Source: Opitutaceae bacterium (GTDB lineage Bacteria; Verrucomicrobiota; Verrucomicrobiia; Opitutales; Opitutaceae). From it: a stretch of DNA of 35,187 nt. The position numbers and the translations under genes are program-made. The DNA is taken from contig JAQUYL010000025.1 of assembly GCA_028691845.1 (NCBI GenBank), positions 1 through 35,187 on the forward strand, in the 5' to 3' direction. Below are positions 28,017 through 35,187 of this stretch, one piece after another. The number at the start of each line of letters is the position of its first letter. Within the stretch, counting starts at the first letter, position 1. The notes under the pieces were generated by a model, which searched no databases, had not been told where the DNA came from, and saw nothing but the letters and a program-made list of their open reading frames with translations.

Positions 28017-28960
28017 TGCCCTGGACGCGCCGACACCTTATTACCATCGAAGAGCTGAGTCGCGAAGAGATTGAGCAGATCCTTGCCACTGCCAAGGCCT
28101 TCCGGAGCATCCTCGATCGCCGGGTCAAGAGAGTCCCGGCCCTCCGTGGCAAGACCGTCGTCAATTTCTTCCTCGAACCCAGCACTCGCACCCGGATCGC
28201 GTTTGAAATGGCCGCAAAATTCCTCAGCGCCGAGGTGGTCTCATTCAGCGCCGCCGCCTCCAGCACGACCAAGGGTGAAACACTACGCGACACGGCCCAG
28301 AATATCCAGGCGCTGAACGCCGACATGATCGTGTTGCGTCACTCCGCGGCCGGCTCGCCCCTTTATCTCAGCCGCCTGCTGCACATCCCTGTCATCAACG
28401 CCGGTGATGGCGCCCACGAACATCCCACCCAGGCGCTCCTCGATGTTTTCACCATGCGCGACAAGCTGGGGAGCCTCCGCGGCCGCAAGGTGGTTATCCT
28501 CGGCGACATCCTTTTCAGCCGCGTTGCCCGATCGAACATCCATGCGCTCACCAAGCTCGGCGCCCACGTCACGGTAGTCGGGCCCTCCACTCTCGTGCCG
28601 TACTGGTTCGAGCACCTCGGCGTCCAGGTCTCGCACGACCTGCGCTCCGCCCTGGCGGACGCCAGCGTCGTCATGTTGCTACGCATCCAGCATGAACGGC
28701 AGGAATCAAGCCACTTCCCGTCGCTCGGGGAATACACCAGCATGTTCGGACTCAACAAGACGCGTGCCTCGTGGATCAAACCCGATGCGATCATCATGCA
28801 TCCCGGTCCCATCAACCGCGGCGTTGAAATCGACAGCGACCTGGCCGACTCCGAGCGCAGCGTCATCCTTCAGCAGGTCACCAACGGCATCGCCGTGCGC
28901 ATGGCCGCACTCTACCTCTGCGCCGGCGGCCAGCCGGAGGCCGTCGTGAACGTCAACTAG
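28016..28960 (+). CDS. pyrB: Aspartate carbamoyltransferase catalytic subunit
   Basis: A 314-residue catalytic chain that joins carbamoyl phosphate and aspartate, the first committed step of pyrimidine synthesis. Carbamoyl-phosphate site FLEPSTRTRIAFEMAAK; ASSTTKGETLRDTAQ with the conserved lysine; the NAGDGAHEHPTQALLDVFTM stretch; and MHPGPINRGVEID, binding aspartate. No pyrI regulatory-chain gene is present, as in many non-enteric bacteria. Together with the adjacent class I dihydroorotase it may form a DHOase-ATCase complex, as described for Aquifex. Start ATG overlaps the pyrR stop. Confidence 0.97.
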   Translation: MPWTRRHLITIEELSREEIEQILATAKAFRSILDRRVKRVPALRGKTVVNFFLEPSTRTRIAFEMAAKFLSAEVVSFSAAASSTTKGETLRDTAQNIQALNADMIVLRHSAAGSPLYLSRLLHIPVINAGDGAHEHPTQALLDVFTMRDKLGSLRGRKVVILGDILFSRVARSNIHALTKLGAHVTVVGPSTLVPYWFEHLGVQVSHDLRSALADASVVMLLRIQHERQESSHFPSLGEYTSMFGLNKTRASWIKPDAIIMHPGPINRGVEIDSDLADSERSVILQQVTNGIAVRMAALYLCAGGQPEAVVNVN

Positions 28961-28968
28961 CTTCCTCC

Positions 28969-30258
28969 ATGTCTCTGCTCTGGATCACTCACGGTCGGAT
29001 CATCGACCCCGCCAGCAGGCGCGACGGCCCGGGCGATGTCTACATCGCCGGCGGCCGCATCGTTCCGTCCCTCAGCGCCGCCCAGAAAAAGCGGGCCAAA
29101 AAAATCGACGCAGGCGGCCGCATCGTCTGCCCCGGTCTGGTGGATCTCCACGTGCATTTCCGCGACCCCGGCCAGACGCACAAGGAAACCATCGTCACCG
29201 GCGCGCAGGCCGCCGCCGCGGGCGGTTTCACCTCGGTCGTGTGCATGCCCAACACGAGCCCGCCGGCCGACACTGTCGGCACCATCGAGTATATCCATCA
29301 CGCCGTCACGAATGCCGTCGTACGTGTCTACCCGACCGGCTGCATCACCGTCGGCATGAAGGGTGAGCAGCTTGCGCCCCACGGCTCGCTCAAGCGCGCC
29401 GGGGTTGTCGCCATCACCGATGACGGCCGCTGCGTGCAGAACAACGAGCTGATGCACCGCGCCGCTGAATACGCCAGAATGTTTGACCTGCCCGTGCTCG
29501 ACCATTGCCAGGACGAGTCGATGACGCAGGCCGCCGTGATGAACGAGGGCGTGGTCTCGACCCGCCTCGGGCTGCGCGGCTGGCCCCACGCCGCCGAAGA
29601 TCTCATCGTCTCGCGCAACATCATCATTTCCGCCTACAGCGGCGCCCACATCCACCTGCAGCACCTCAGCTCGGCCCGGTCGATCGAGCTCGTCCGCCGC
29701 GCCAAAAAAGACGGCATCCGCGTCACCGCCGAGGCCACGCCGCACCACCTCGCCCTCACGGACGAGGCGCTTGGCACTTACGACCCCAACTACAAGATGA
29801 ACCCGCCGCTGCGCACCGAGGCCGACCGCCGCGCCATCATAGCCGGGCTGCGCGACGGCACGCTCGACTGCATTGCCACCGACCACGCGCCGCACACCGA
29901 CTACGAAAAGGACCGCGAATTCGACCAGGCACCCAGCGGCATCATCGGCCTCGAGACGGCTCTGCCCGTCGTTCTCGCCGTGCTGGTTCGCGAAAACAAA
30001 TTCAAGCTTCCCCATGTGATCGACCTCCTGACGCGTCGTGCGGCCAATGTGCTCCGGCTGCCGGCAGGCACCCTCGTTCCTGATGCCGCTGGGGACGTCT
30101 GCATCTTCGATCCCACGGTGACATGGACCTACGACGCCAAGGCCGGCTTTTCCAAATCGAGCAACTCCCCCTGGCATGGCCGGGAACTCACTGGCCGCGT
30201 GTGCACCACCATCGTCGGCGGCCGCGTCGTGTTTGACGGCCAGAGGATTGCGAGCTAG
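28969..30258 (+). CDS. pyrC: Dihydroorotase (class I, active-site complete)
   Basis: A 429-residue zinc amidohydrolase that cyclises carbamoyl aspartate to dihydroorotate. The metal ligands are visible as DLHVHFRDPGQTHKET (first two histidines), AITDDGR, VLDHCQDESM, SGAHIHLQHLSS and TDHAPH (the catalytic aspartate). Because all are intact, this is an active enzyme and not one of the inactive PyrC-like proteins that accompany PyrB in some bacteria. It begins 8 bases after pyrB. No pyrD, pyrE or pyrF follows; the next gene, after a 139-base gap, is an unrelated membrane protease. Confidence 0.97.
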   Translation: MSLLWITHGRIIDPASRRDGPGDVYIAGGRIVPSLSAAQKKRAKKIDAGGRIVCPGLVDLHVHFRDPGQTHKETIVTGAQAAAAGGFTSVVCMPNTSPPADTVGTIEYIHHAVTNAVVRVYPTGCITVGMKGEQLAPHGSLKRAGVVAITDDGRCVQNNELMHRAAEYARMFDLPVLDHCQDESMTQAAVMNEGVVSTRLGLRGWPHAAEDLIVSRNIIISAYSGAHIHLQHLSSARSIELVRRAKKDGIRVTAEATPHHLALTDEALGTYDPNYKMNPPLRTEADRRAIIAGLRDGTLDCIATDHAPHTDYEKDREFDQAPSGIIGLETALPVVLAVLVRENKFKLPHVIDLLTRRAANVLRLPAGTLVPDAAGDVCIFDPTVTWTYDAKAGFSKSSNSPWHGRELTGRVCTTIVGGRVVFDGQRIAS

Positions 30259-30397
30259 GAGACAGGGTCCGTCCACTGCGTAACCACCATGGGAAGTGGG
30301 CGTGCTCGCTTCCGCAATCCATCCAGCAGGGACAGGTTGACAGGCTCAGGGAACTTCGGGTTTCCCTTCCCGGCCAATCGTGTCCATTGGTTTTTTC

Positions 30398-31288
30398 ATG
30401 ACGCCCGTCCAGATCGCCGTGTCGACTTTCGAAATCCTGCTCCTGATTGCAGGAGCCGCCCTGCTGGGGCGGGCCTTGAGGAGACGCGACCTCCGCGCCG
30501 GCTGGCTGCACTCGTCTCGTCTTCCGCGCTGGCCGGTCGCGGTGTTCGAATTCCTGCTGCTCATCTTCATCATCCTCAATACGGCTCTGTTTGCCCAAGC
30601 CGGAGTTCGCGCCTTGTGGGGCCCCAGCATTCAAACCGCCACCGACCGGGAGGGTTGGGAAGTGATCGCCTACGGCTTGGCGTTCCATGGCAGCTCGCTG
30701 CTCTGCTGGCTGGCATTCTGGGCCCTGCGCCGCGCGCGCAGGAAGCGGCGGTTCGCCATGGCCGCCGAGGCTCAGCCGCCGCCCGGGGAACCTGCCATGG
30801 ATCCTACGACAACGTTTGCCCACCATCCCGTCCGGACCGCCCTCGTCGCATTTCTCGCCGTCATTCCGATCCTGACCGTCACCAGTCTGGGCTGGTCGGC
30901 TCTGCTGCGCGCCTGTGGTCTGCCGGATGAACGTCAGGACATCATCGACATCTTCGCCCACACCGGCTCGCCGTTCATTGTCACGGGCATCGTCCTTCTC
31001 GCCACCGTGATCGCCCCGCTCAACGAGGAACTGCTATTCCGCGCAGGCATCTATCGTTTCCTGCGCGACCGCATCTCCCGTCCGGTCGCGCTGCTGCTCA
31101 GCTCGATCATCTTTGCGTCCCTGCACGCCAACCTCGCCAGCTTTCTGCCGCTCACCCTGCTCGGTCTCACCCTCGCCCTCGCCTACGAAAATTCCGGCTC
31201 GCTTGCCTCCCCCGTCATTCTCCACTCACTTTTCAATTTGAACACCTCTCTGATTGTTCTTACCGGCCTGCCTGAGCTTTCCCCGTAG
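30398..31288 (+). CDS. CPBP family intramembrane glutamic protease
   Basis: A 296-residue multi-pass membrane protein. The catalytic motifs of the CPBP (CAAX protease, Abi) family are present: APLNEELLFRAGIYRFLRDR (EExxxR type), IIFASLHANLASFLP (FxxxH), and SPVILHSLFNLNTSL (HxxxN). At least seven hydrophobic segments are seen, starting with VQIAVSTFEILLLIAGAALLG and AVFEFLLLIFIILNTALFAQ. Its substrates are unknown; family members act in prenyl-protein maturation, bacteriocin self-immunity or stress responses. I chose the ATG at 30398 over a GTG six codons earlier. thiL begins 3 bases after its stop, so the two are likely cotranscribed. Confidence 0.92.
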   Translation: MTPVQIAVSTFEILLLIAGAALLGRALRRRDLRAGWLHSSRLPRWPVAVFEFLLLIFIILNTALFAQAGVRALWGPSIQTATDREGWEVIAYGLAFHGSSLLCWLAFWALRRARRKRRFAMAAEAQPPPGEPAMDPTTTFAHHPVRTALVAFLAVIPILTVTSLGWSALLRACGLPDERQDIIDIFAHTGSPFIVTGIVLLATVIAPLNEELLFRAGIYRFLRDRISRPVALLLSSIIFASLHANLASFLPLTLLGLTLALAYENSGSLASPVILHSLFNLNTSLIVLTGLPELSP

Positions 31289-31291
31289 TCC

Positions 31292-32251
31292 ATGACGCCC
31301 TTCACCTCGCGCCGCCACCATTCCGTCGCCGCTCTGGGCGAAATGCGCCTGATTGCCGCCATCCGCCGGTGGCTGGGCGACAGCACGCCCGTCGCTCCGT
31401 TTGGCATCGGGGATGATTGCGCGGTGCTGGCCCCGGCCAAGCGCCATCAACTCGTCACGACCGATCCCGTGATCTACGGGCAGCATTTCGACGACGAGGT
31501 CCCGGCGCGGTCCGTGGGAGCCAAGCTGCTGAAACGAAATTTGAGTGATATCGCGGCCATGGGCGGAATCCCGCGTACCGCCGTTGTCTCAATGGCCCTG
31601 GCGCCCGACACCAGCGTCGCGTGGGTGCGAATGTTTTACCTCGGCCTGGCCGCCGCCGCGCGCCGCACAAACGTCAAGATTGTGGGCGGGGATATCGCGC
31701 AGGCTCCGGACGGTTTTCTCGGCGCGTTTCTCACCCTGCATGGCGAATCCAGCGGGCCGCGCGTGGTGACGCGGCGCGGGGCGCAAAGGGGCGATTGGAT
31801 CTACGTCACGGGCCGCCTCGGAGGCAGCCTGCTCGGGAAGCACTACCGCATATCGCCGCGGCTGGCCGAGGGCGCCTGGCTGGCCCGGCGCCGCGAAGTG
31901 CGTGCCATGCTCGATGTGAGCGACGGTCTCGTCAAAGATCTGATTCCTCTGACTCCGGCCGGGACCGTGCCGGCCGTCTTTGCCAAAACCGTGCCGATTA
32001 GCGGTGCCGCCAAGCGACGCGCCCGCATCACCGGCCGGAGCCCGCTTTCCCACGCCCTATGCGACGGGGAGGACTTTGAACTGCTTTTTGCCGTCTCCTC
32101 CTCCGCCAATCTGACCACATTCGAACGCGCGTGGCAGCGGACCTTCCCCCGTCTGCGCTTGTCGCGGCTCGGCTATTTCGCCCGCCGGCAGGACTTGCCC
32201 GCCACTGCGCTGCGCCTTGGCGACTATCACGGCTATGAGCATCTTCGATAA
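31292..32251 (+). CDS. thiL: Thiamine-monophosphate kinase ThiL
   Basis: A 319-residue PurM-like ATP-dependent kinase that phosphorylates thiamine phosphate to thiamine diphosphate. Family signatures are PFGIGDDCAVLAP (the N-terminal ATP and Mg region), the acid TTDPVIYGQHFDDE, KRNLSDIAAMGGIPRTAVVSMAL, KIVGGDIAQ, LDVSDGLVKDL and CDGEDFELLFAV. All conserved acids are present. The N-terminus MTPFTSRRHHSVAALGEMRLIAAIRRWL is slightly extended relative to E. coli. The next gene, tsaE, begins 17 bases before its stop. Confidence 0.93.
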   Translation: MTPFTSRRHHSVAALGEMRLIAAIRRWLGDSTPVAPFGIGDDCAVLAPAKRHQLVTTDPVIYGQHFDDEVPARSVGAKLLKRNLSDIAAMGGIPRTAVVSMALAPDTSVAWVRMFYLGLAAAARRTNVKIVGGDIAQAPDGFLGAFLTLHGESSGPRVVTRRGAQRGDWIYVTGRLGGSLLGKHYRISPRLAEGAWLARRREVRAMLDVSDGLVKDLIPLTPAGTVPAVFAKTVPISGAAKRRARITGRSPLSHALCDGEDFELLFAVSSSANLTTFERAWQRTFPRLRLSRLGYFARRQDLPATALRLGDYHGYEHLR

Positions 32252-32672
32252 GCTGCGCGCCGGCGTGACCACCCCCTCGGCGGAGGCGACCCGCGTGCTG
32301 GCGGCCCAACTCGCCGCCCTGCTTCCACCCGACGCCACGCTGGCCCTGCACGGCGATCTCGGCGCCGGCAAGACAACCTTTGTCCAGGGACTCGCTCGCG
32401 GCTTCGGCGTGCACGAACACGTGACGAGCCCGACCTTCGCCATATATTCGGTTTATCGCGGGCAGAGCCGCACGCTCGTCCATCTCGATGCATACCGGAT
32501 CGACCGCGAGGAACAGCTCGACGCGCTGCTACTCGACGAATTTCTGATCAGCCCCTACTGTCTTGCCGTCGAATGGCCGGAGAAAATCGCGGCCTGGCTG
32601 CCGACGAATGCATGGCCGATCTCCCTCTCCATTGTGGAGGGGAGACGGCATCGCCTCCTCTTGCAGTCTTGA
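32235..32672 (+). CDS. tsaE: tRNA threonylcarbamoyladenosine biosynthesis ATPase TsaE
   Basis: A 145-residue P-loop ATPase that works with TsaB and TsaD to make t6A at position 37 of ANN-decoding tRNAs. The Walker A motif is GDLGAGKTTFVQGLARGFG. TSPTFAIYSVYRG, the LVHLDAYRI segment and AVEWPEKIAAWLP are TsaE-typical. I start at MSIFDKLRAG; an upstream GTG or other start would only add six residues. It overlaps the end of thiL, which suggests coupling. Its stop and that of the next, convergent gene are one base apart. Confidence 0.95.
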   Translation: MSIFDKLRAGVTTPSAEATRVLAAQLAALLPPDATLALHGDLGAGKTTFVQGLARGFGVHEHVTSPTFAIYSVYRGQSRTLVHLDAYRIDREEQLDALLLDEFLISPYCLAVEWPEKIAAWLPTNAWPISLSIVEGRRHRLLLQS

Positions 32673-32673
32673 T

Positions 32674-34785
32674 TCAGCCCGTTGCGTCCGGTTTTGACGG
32701 TTCGACGTCTGGCGAAGGTGCCGGCGGCGGCGTGTCAGCGGGCGGAAGGGACGCAGCGTCTTCTGGTGCAGGCGGCAGCTCAACGGCAGGCGCAGACTTG
32801 GTGGAAGGATCCAACTCGGCCGATGGAGCAACGGCGGTTTCGGACGCCGTTTCGGCCGCAGCGGGGGCGGTCGGGGCAACGGGAGACGCCGCCGGGAAGT
32901 CCTCGAGGTCGTGCTCTTCGATGTGTTCGTTGGCTTTTTTCTGCGCCTGCGGCGCCATCGGTGGCGGGGCAAACAATGTGCCGTCAGAAAATTCGGTCAC
33001 ATAGCCCTCGATTACAAGCCAGCGCAGGTCATTGTTCATGCGGCGTAGCCGTTCGGCCTCGTCATTTGGCAGCGCAGCAAACGGTGCCTGCGACATGGGT
33101 GTGCCCTCGGGCAGCGGCGCGGCGGCCACTGCCGCGGCGACATCGATGCCCAAGTGTTCACGGGAGAGATCTTTGCGGTGAATCAGGGGGTGTGCTTCGA
33201 TGAAGTCGATCAATGCCGAAATCGTGTCAGAGAAAACCTGACCCGGCACACGGAACCGGCGCTTGACGGCGCATACATAGGAAACTCCGCGCGAGCCCTT
33301 CTTGAAAATGGTGAAAGACTCGCGGCGCAGCCGGCCCCGGAGTGCGTTGGCCGTGTCGAGCGGGAACCGGCGCTGACGTTCGACATGCCCCTCGATCGCG
33401 TTGCGGATTTCGCCGGGCGGCAGCTTCTCGATCAATCGTCCATGGAAACGCACCGTCTCAACCGCGCGCACCACCTTGTCCTTGGCGTGCAGGAGCAGAT
33501 AAGCCCGCGCCTCCTCGAACGTGTCGAAAGCCGGCGTGCTGGTCACGACCGGAGCAGCGGCGGGGGGCGAGGCTTCAGCAGGTGCAACCGCCTCCGTTGT
33601 CGTGCCCTCTGCCGGTGCCACGATCGCGGATGCGTCGGTTGCAGGCGGGGCCTCGGATTCGGCCGACGCGGAAGACCCGGCTGGCTCGCCCTCCGCTTTC
33701 TCCACGGGGGCGGCGGCAACCGGTGCGGATTTCTGGCCGTATTTCCAGGCATACCGCGTGGCCTTCTTCATCTTATCGAGCCATTGTTTCACGACCTCGG
33801 GGTCGCGCACGGACTCAATGCGCTCGCGGAACCGATCGAATGGCATGCGATTGAGCCGGGTGTCGTGGTGCTTCTGAATAATCTGCTGGTAACGATGATA
33901 ATTCGGCGGGCCGAGCAGTTCGCCTGTAATCGTGCAACGGTTGATGATCGGGAAATTCCCCTTGGGCGGATCGATTTCAACCTCCTGCGCGTCAAAAAAC
34001 ACCCCAAGATGGTGCTTCAACACGTGCTGGATCGCCGCTTCCTCCGTGTCGAACGGCAGGCCATCGGGCAGTGAGAGATAGAGCGGATCGGGTCTGGCCG
34101 TCCTCGCGGGTTTCTCGGCGGGAGGCGGCTGGGGGGCCTCGGCTTTCTCCTCCGCCGTGGCGGAAACGTCGCCGATTTCAGGCGGCCTCTCCTTGGAGGC
34201 CGGGCCAGCCGGAGCGGTTCTCCCGGCGGGAGAAGCGAGGACCGGCTCGGGAGTCTTGCGTCCCATAACCACGATAAATCGGTCATTCTTCTCCAGAATG
34301 GCCCGCGCGATCTCGAACAATTGGAACGTGCGGCATGATGCGCGCACGGCCTTCACCAACGCCGAAAAACCCGCATCCTCCGGATAGCAGGTAATGTTGA
34401 AATAGGGACTAAGGTATGGAGCGCGCTCGAAGGCCGGACCCTCGCGGCGTTCTCCTGGCGGCTGCGTTCCGCGCCCCCCGCTGTAGCGCGGACGGTCTTC
34501 CCGCCGCCGTGGCTCGCTGCCGGCTTCCCTCTCGGTGGAGGGCCCGCCCGCCGGACTCGGAGCCGGACGGCGGAAGGAGCGTCGATCGCGCTTGGGTTCG
34601 CCGGCTCTGCCGGGACCGTCCTCGCGACGTTCCCGCATCGGGCCGCGATCACTATCGCCGCGACCCGGCGGAGCCGCTTTGATTTCGGTCCATTGGGTTC
34701 CAAACGTGAAGTCCTGCAACTGGCTCAGGTCGATTTTATTCAATCCCTGGTCGTTGCTCTCATTAGCAGGCGGATTTGCTTCCAT
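32674..34785 (-). CDS. 703-residue multidomain protein of unknown function with disordered linkers
   Basis: I do not recognise a named family. Three compact parts are joined by low-complexity linkers. An arginine- and glycine-rich N-terminal tail (about 40-120) has RG/RGD-type patches such as GRGDSDRG and YSGGRG. Core A (about 122-178) contains LSPYFNITCYPEDAGFSALV and FEIARAILEKNDRFIVVMG. Core B (about 232-350) contains LPDGLPFDTEEAAIQHVLKHHLG and the Y/H-rich NYHRYQQIIQKHHDTRL. Core C (about 420-610) includes FDTFEEARAYLLLHAKDKVV, FTIFKKGSRGVSYVCAVKRRF and a winged-helix-like end LRWLVIEGYVTEFSDGTLFAPP. The linkers and the last 70 residues are Pro/Ala/Glu-rich. An RNA- or DNA-binding role is a guess from the basic tail and winged-helix look. 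No signal peptide or membrane segment. Confidence 0.85.
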   Translation of the reverse strand: MEANPPANESNDQGLNKIDLSQLQDFTFGTQWTEIKAAPPGRGDSDRGPMRERREDGPGRAGEPKRDRRSFRRPAPSPAGGPSTEREAGSEPRRREDRPRYSGGRGTQPPGERREGPAFERAPYLSPYFNITCYPEDAGFSALVKAVRASCRTFQLFEIARAILEKNDRFIVVMGRKTPEPVLASPAGRTAPAGPASKERPPEIGDVSATAEEKAEAPQPPPAEKPARTARPDPLYLSLPDGLPFDTEEAAIQHVLKHHLGVFFDAQEVEIDPPKGNFPIINRCTITGELLGPPNYHRYQQIIQKHHDTRLNRMPFDRFRERIESVRDPEVVKQWLDKMKKATRYAWKYGQKSAPVAAAPVEKAEGEPAGSSASAESEAPPATDASAIVAPAEGTTTEAVAPAEASPPAAAPVVTSTPAFDTFEEARAYLLLHAKDKVVRAVETVRFHGRLIEKLPPGEIRNAIEGHVERQRRFPLDTANALRGRLRRESFTIFKKGSRGVSYVCAVKRRFRVPGQVFSDTISALIDFIEAHPLIHRKDLSREHLGIDVAAAVAAAPLPEGTPMSQAPFAALPNDEAERLRRMNNDLRWLVIEGYVTEFSDGTLFAPPPMAPQAQKKANEHIEEHDLEDFPAASPVAPTAPAAAETASETAVAPSAELDPSTKSAPAVELPPAPEDAASLPPADTPPPAPSPDVEPSKPDATG

Positions 34786-34976
34786 GTCTTGTCGTCAAAC
34801 GGGCGTGGGTACCCGGGAGATGTTAGGTCAGGTGGTTTTACTTGGTCGCGTGCCAGGAAATGAGGCCTTCGCTTCCAAGGCGGGTCAGTGTCCAGAGATG
34901 CCACAGCGAAGCAAGCGCATTTCGGGGCTTTACAAGCGAAGGGAGATTTACCTTAGTGCGCTTTCTTTGTCCTGAA

Positions 34977-35061
34977 GCTCAGGTGGTGGAATTGGTAGAC
35001 ACACACGTTTGAGGGGCGTGTGCCGCAAGGCGTGCGGGTTCGAGTCCCGCCCTGAGCACCA
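34977..35061 (+). tRNA. tRNA-Leu(GAG) with encoded CCA
   Basis: A class II tRNA. The acceptor strands are GCTCAGG and CCTGAGC, and the D-loop region reads TGGTGGAATTGGTAGACA. The anticodon loop TTGAGGG sits in a CACGT/GCGTG stem, with anticodon GAG at 35011-35013 reading CUC and CUU. The long variable arm includes GCC-GCAA-GGC, and the T arm reads CGGGTTCGAGTCCCG. A genomic CCA ends the gene at 35061. Two bases later the insertion-sequence tip (GGGTCTAC) begins. Confidence 0.95.
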
Positions 35062-35187
35062 TTGGGTCTACACCAAAGATTGGGGAGTGGGTTGAAGGGA
35101 GTGGAGGTTCATAAGTCAGCCGCACTGGGCGATGACGCGCAGGCGGTAGTTGTTAAAGTTCCTAAAGCCATAGGCACGGCGCTGGAT
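35062..35187 (-). mobile_element. 3' end of an ISL3-like insertion sequence (right copy)
   Basis: Read on the minus strand, 35187 to 35116 encodes IQRRAYGFRNFNNYRLRVIAQCG and a stop, the same ISL3-type transposase C-terminus seen at the left end, with six more residues. The non-coding tail runs to the tip next to tRNA-Leu. Bases 35061-35171 are the reverse complement of 1-111 without a mismatch. The rest of the element is outside the window. Confidence 0.7.

Overview
The window looks like ordinary chromosome from a GC-rich Gram-negative bacterium, most likely Verrucomicrobiota and perhaps Opitutaceae. This is inferred from gene content and not from a marker gene. A fused SecD-SecF directly followed by recJ is an arrangement I recall from the related Chlamydiae. 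The RND efflux system, Lgt and an exported phosphate-binding-type protein imply a diderm. PyrR-PyrB-PyrC, a biosynthetic arginine decarboxylase and a large lineage-type protein with disordered linkers fit the same picture. Both ends break inside the 3' end of the same ISL3-like transposase, in opposite orientations. A perfect 111-bp inverted repeat results, so this is probably a whole contig whose assembly stopped at a multicopy insertion sequence.

Layout, left to right. 1-125: insertion-sequence end with a duplicated 18-bp tip. 191-5032 (minus): yajC, secDF, recJ and tRNA-Arg(ACG). Divergent from these is speA (to 7070). 7316-11414 (minus): a tandem class II aldolase protein whose second domain has lost its metal ligands, then the helicase hrpB. 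11415-12671: over 1 kb without a credible protein gene. Its plus strand is dense in hairpins (several with GNRA loops) and ends in a strong intrinsic terminator; it is my best candidate for an undescribed large structured RNA. 12672-14495: typA. 14648-20853 (minus): gcvT, gcvH, an RND adaptor and pump, and a small YciI/muconolactone-isomerase-like gene broken by two compensating frameshifts. 20980-22937: a CNNM/HlyC-type CBS membrane protein and lgt. 23374-27143 (minus): bifunctional ftcD, a probably decayed 0.9-kb stretch, and a PstS-like protein. 27185-32672: a recognisable promoter followed by pyrR-pyrB-pyrC, a CPBP protease, thiL and tsaE, tightly packed. 32674-34785 (minus): a 703-residue protein of unknown function. 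34977-35061: tRNA-Leu(GAG), with an insertion-sequence end abutting its CCA.

The genes fall into functional blocks: protein export (YajC, SecDF), pyrimidine synthesis and its regulator (PyrR, PyrB, PyrC), glycine cleavage (GcvT, GcvH; GcvP is not here), drug or solute efflux, cofactor and tRNA modification (ThiL, TsaE) and translation stress (TypA). There is no phage, CRISPR array or defence island. The items worth follow-up are the structured RNA, the degenerate tandem aldolase, the frameshifted small gene and the 703-residue protein.
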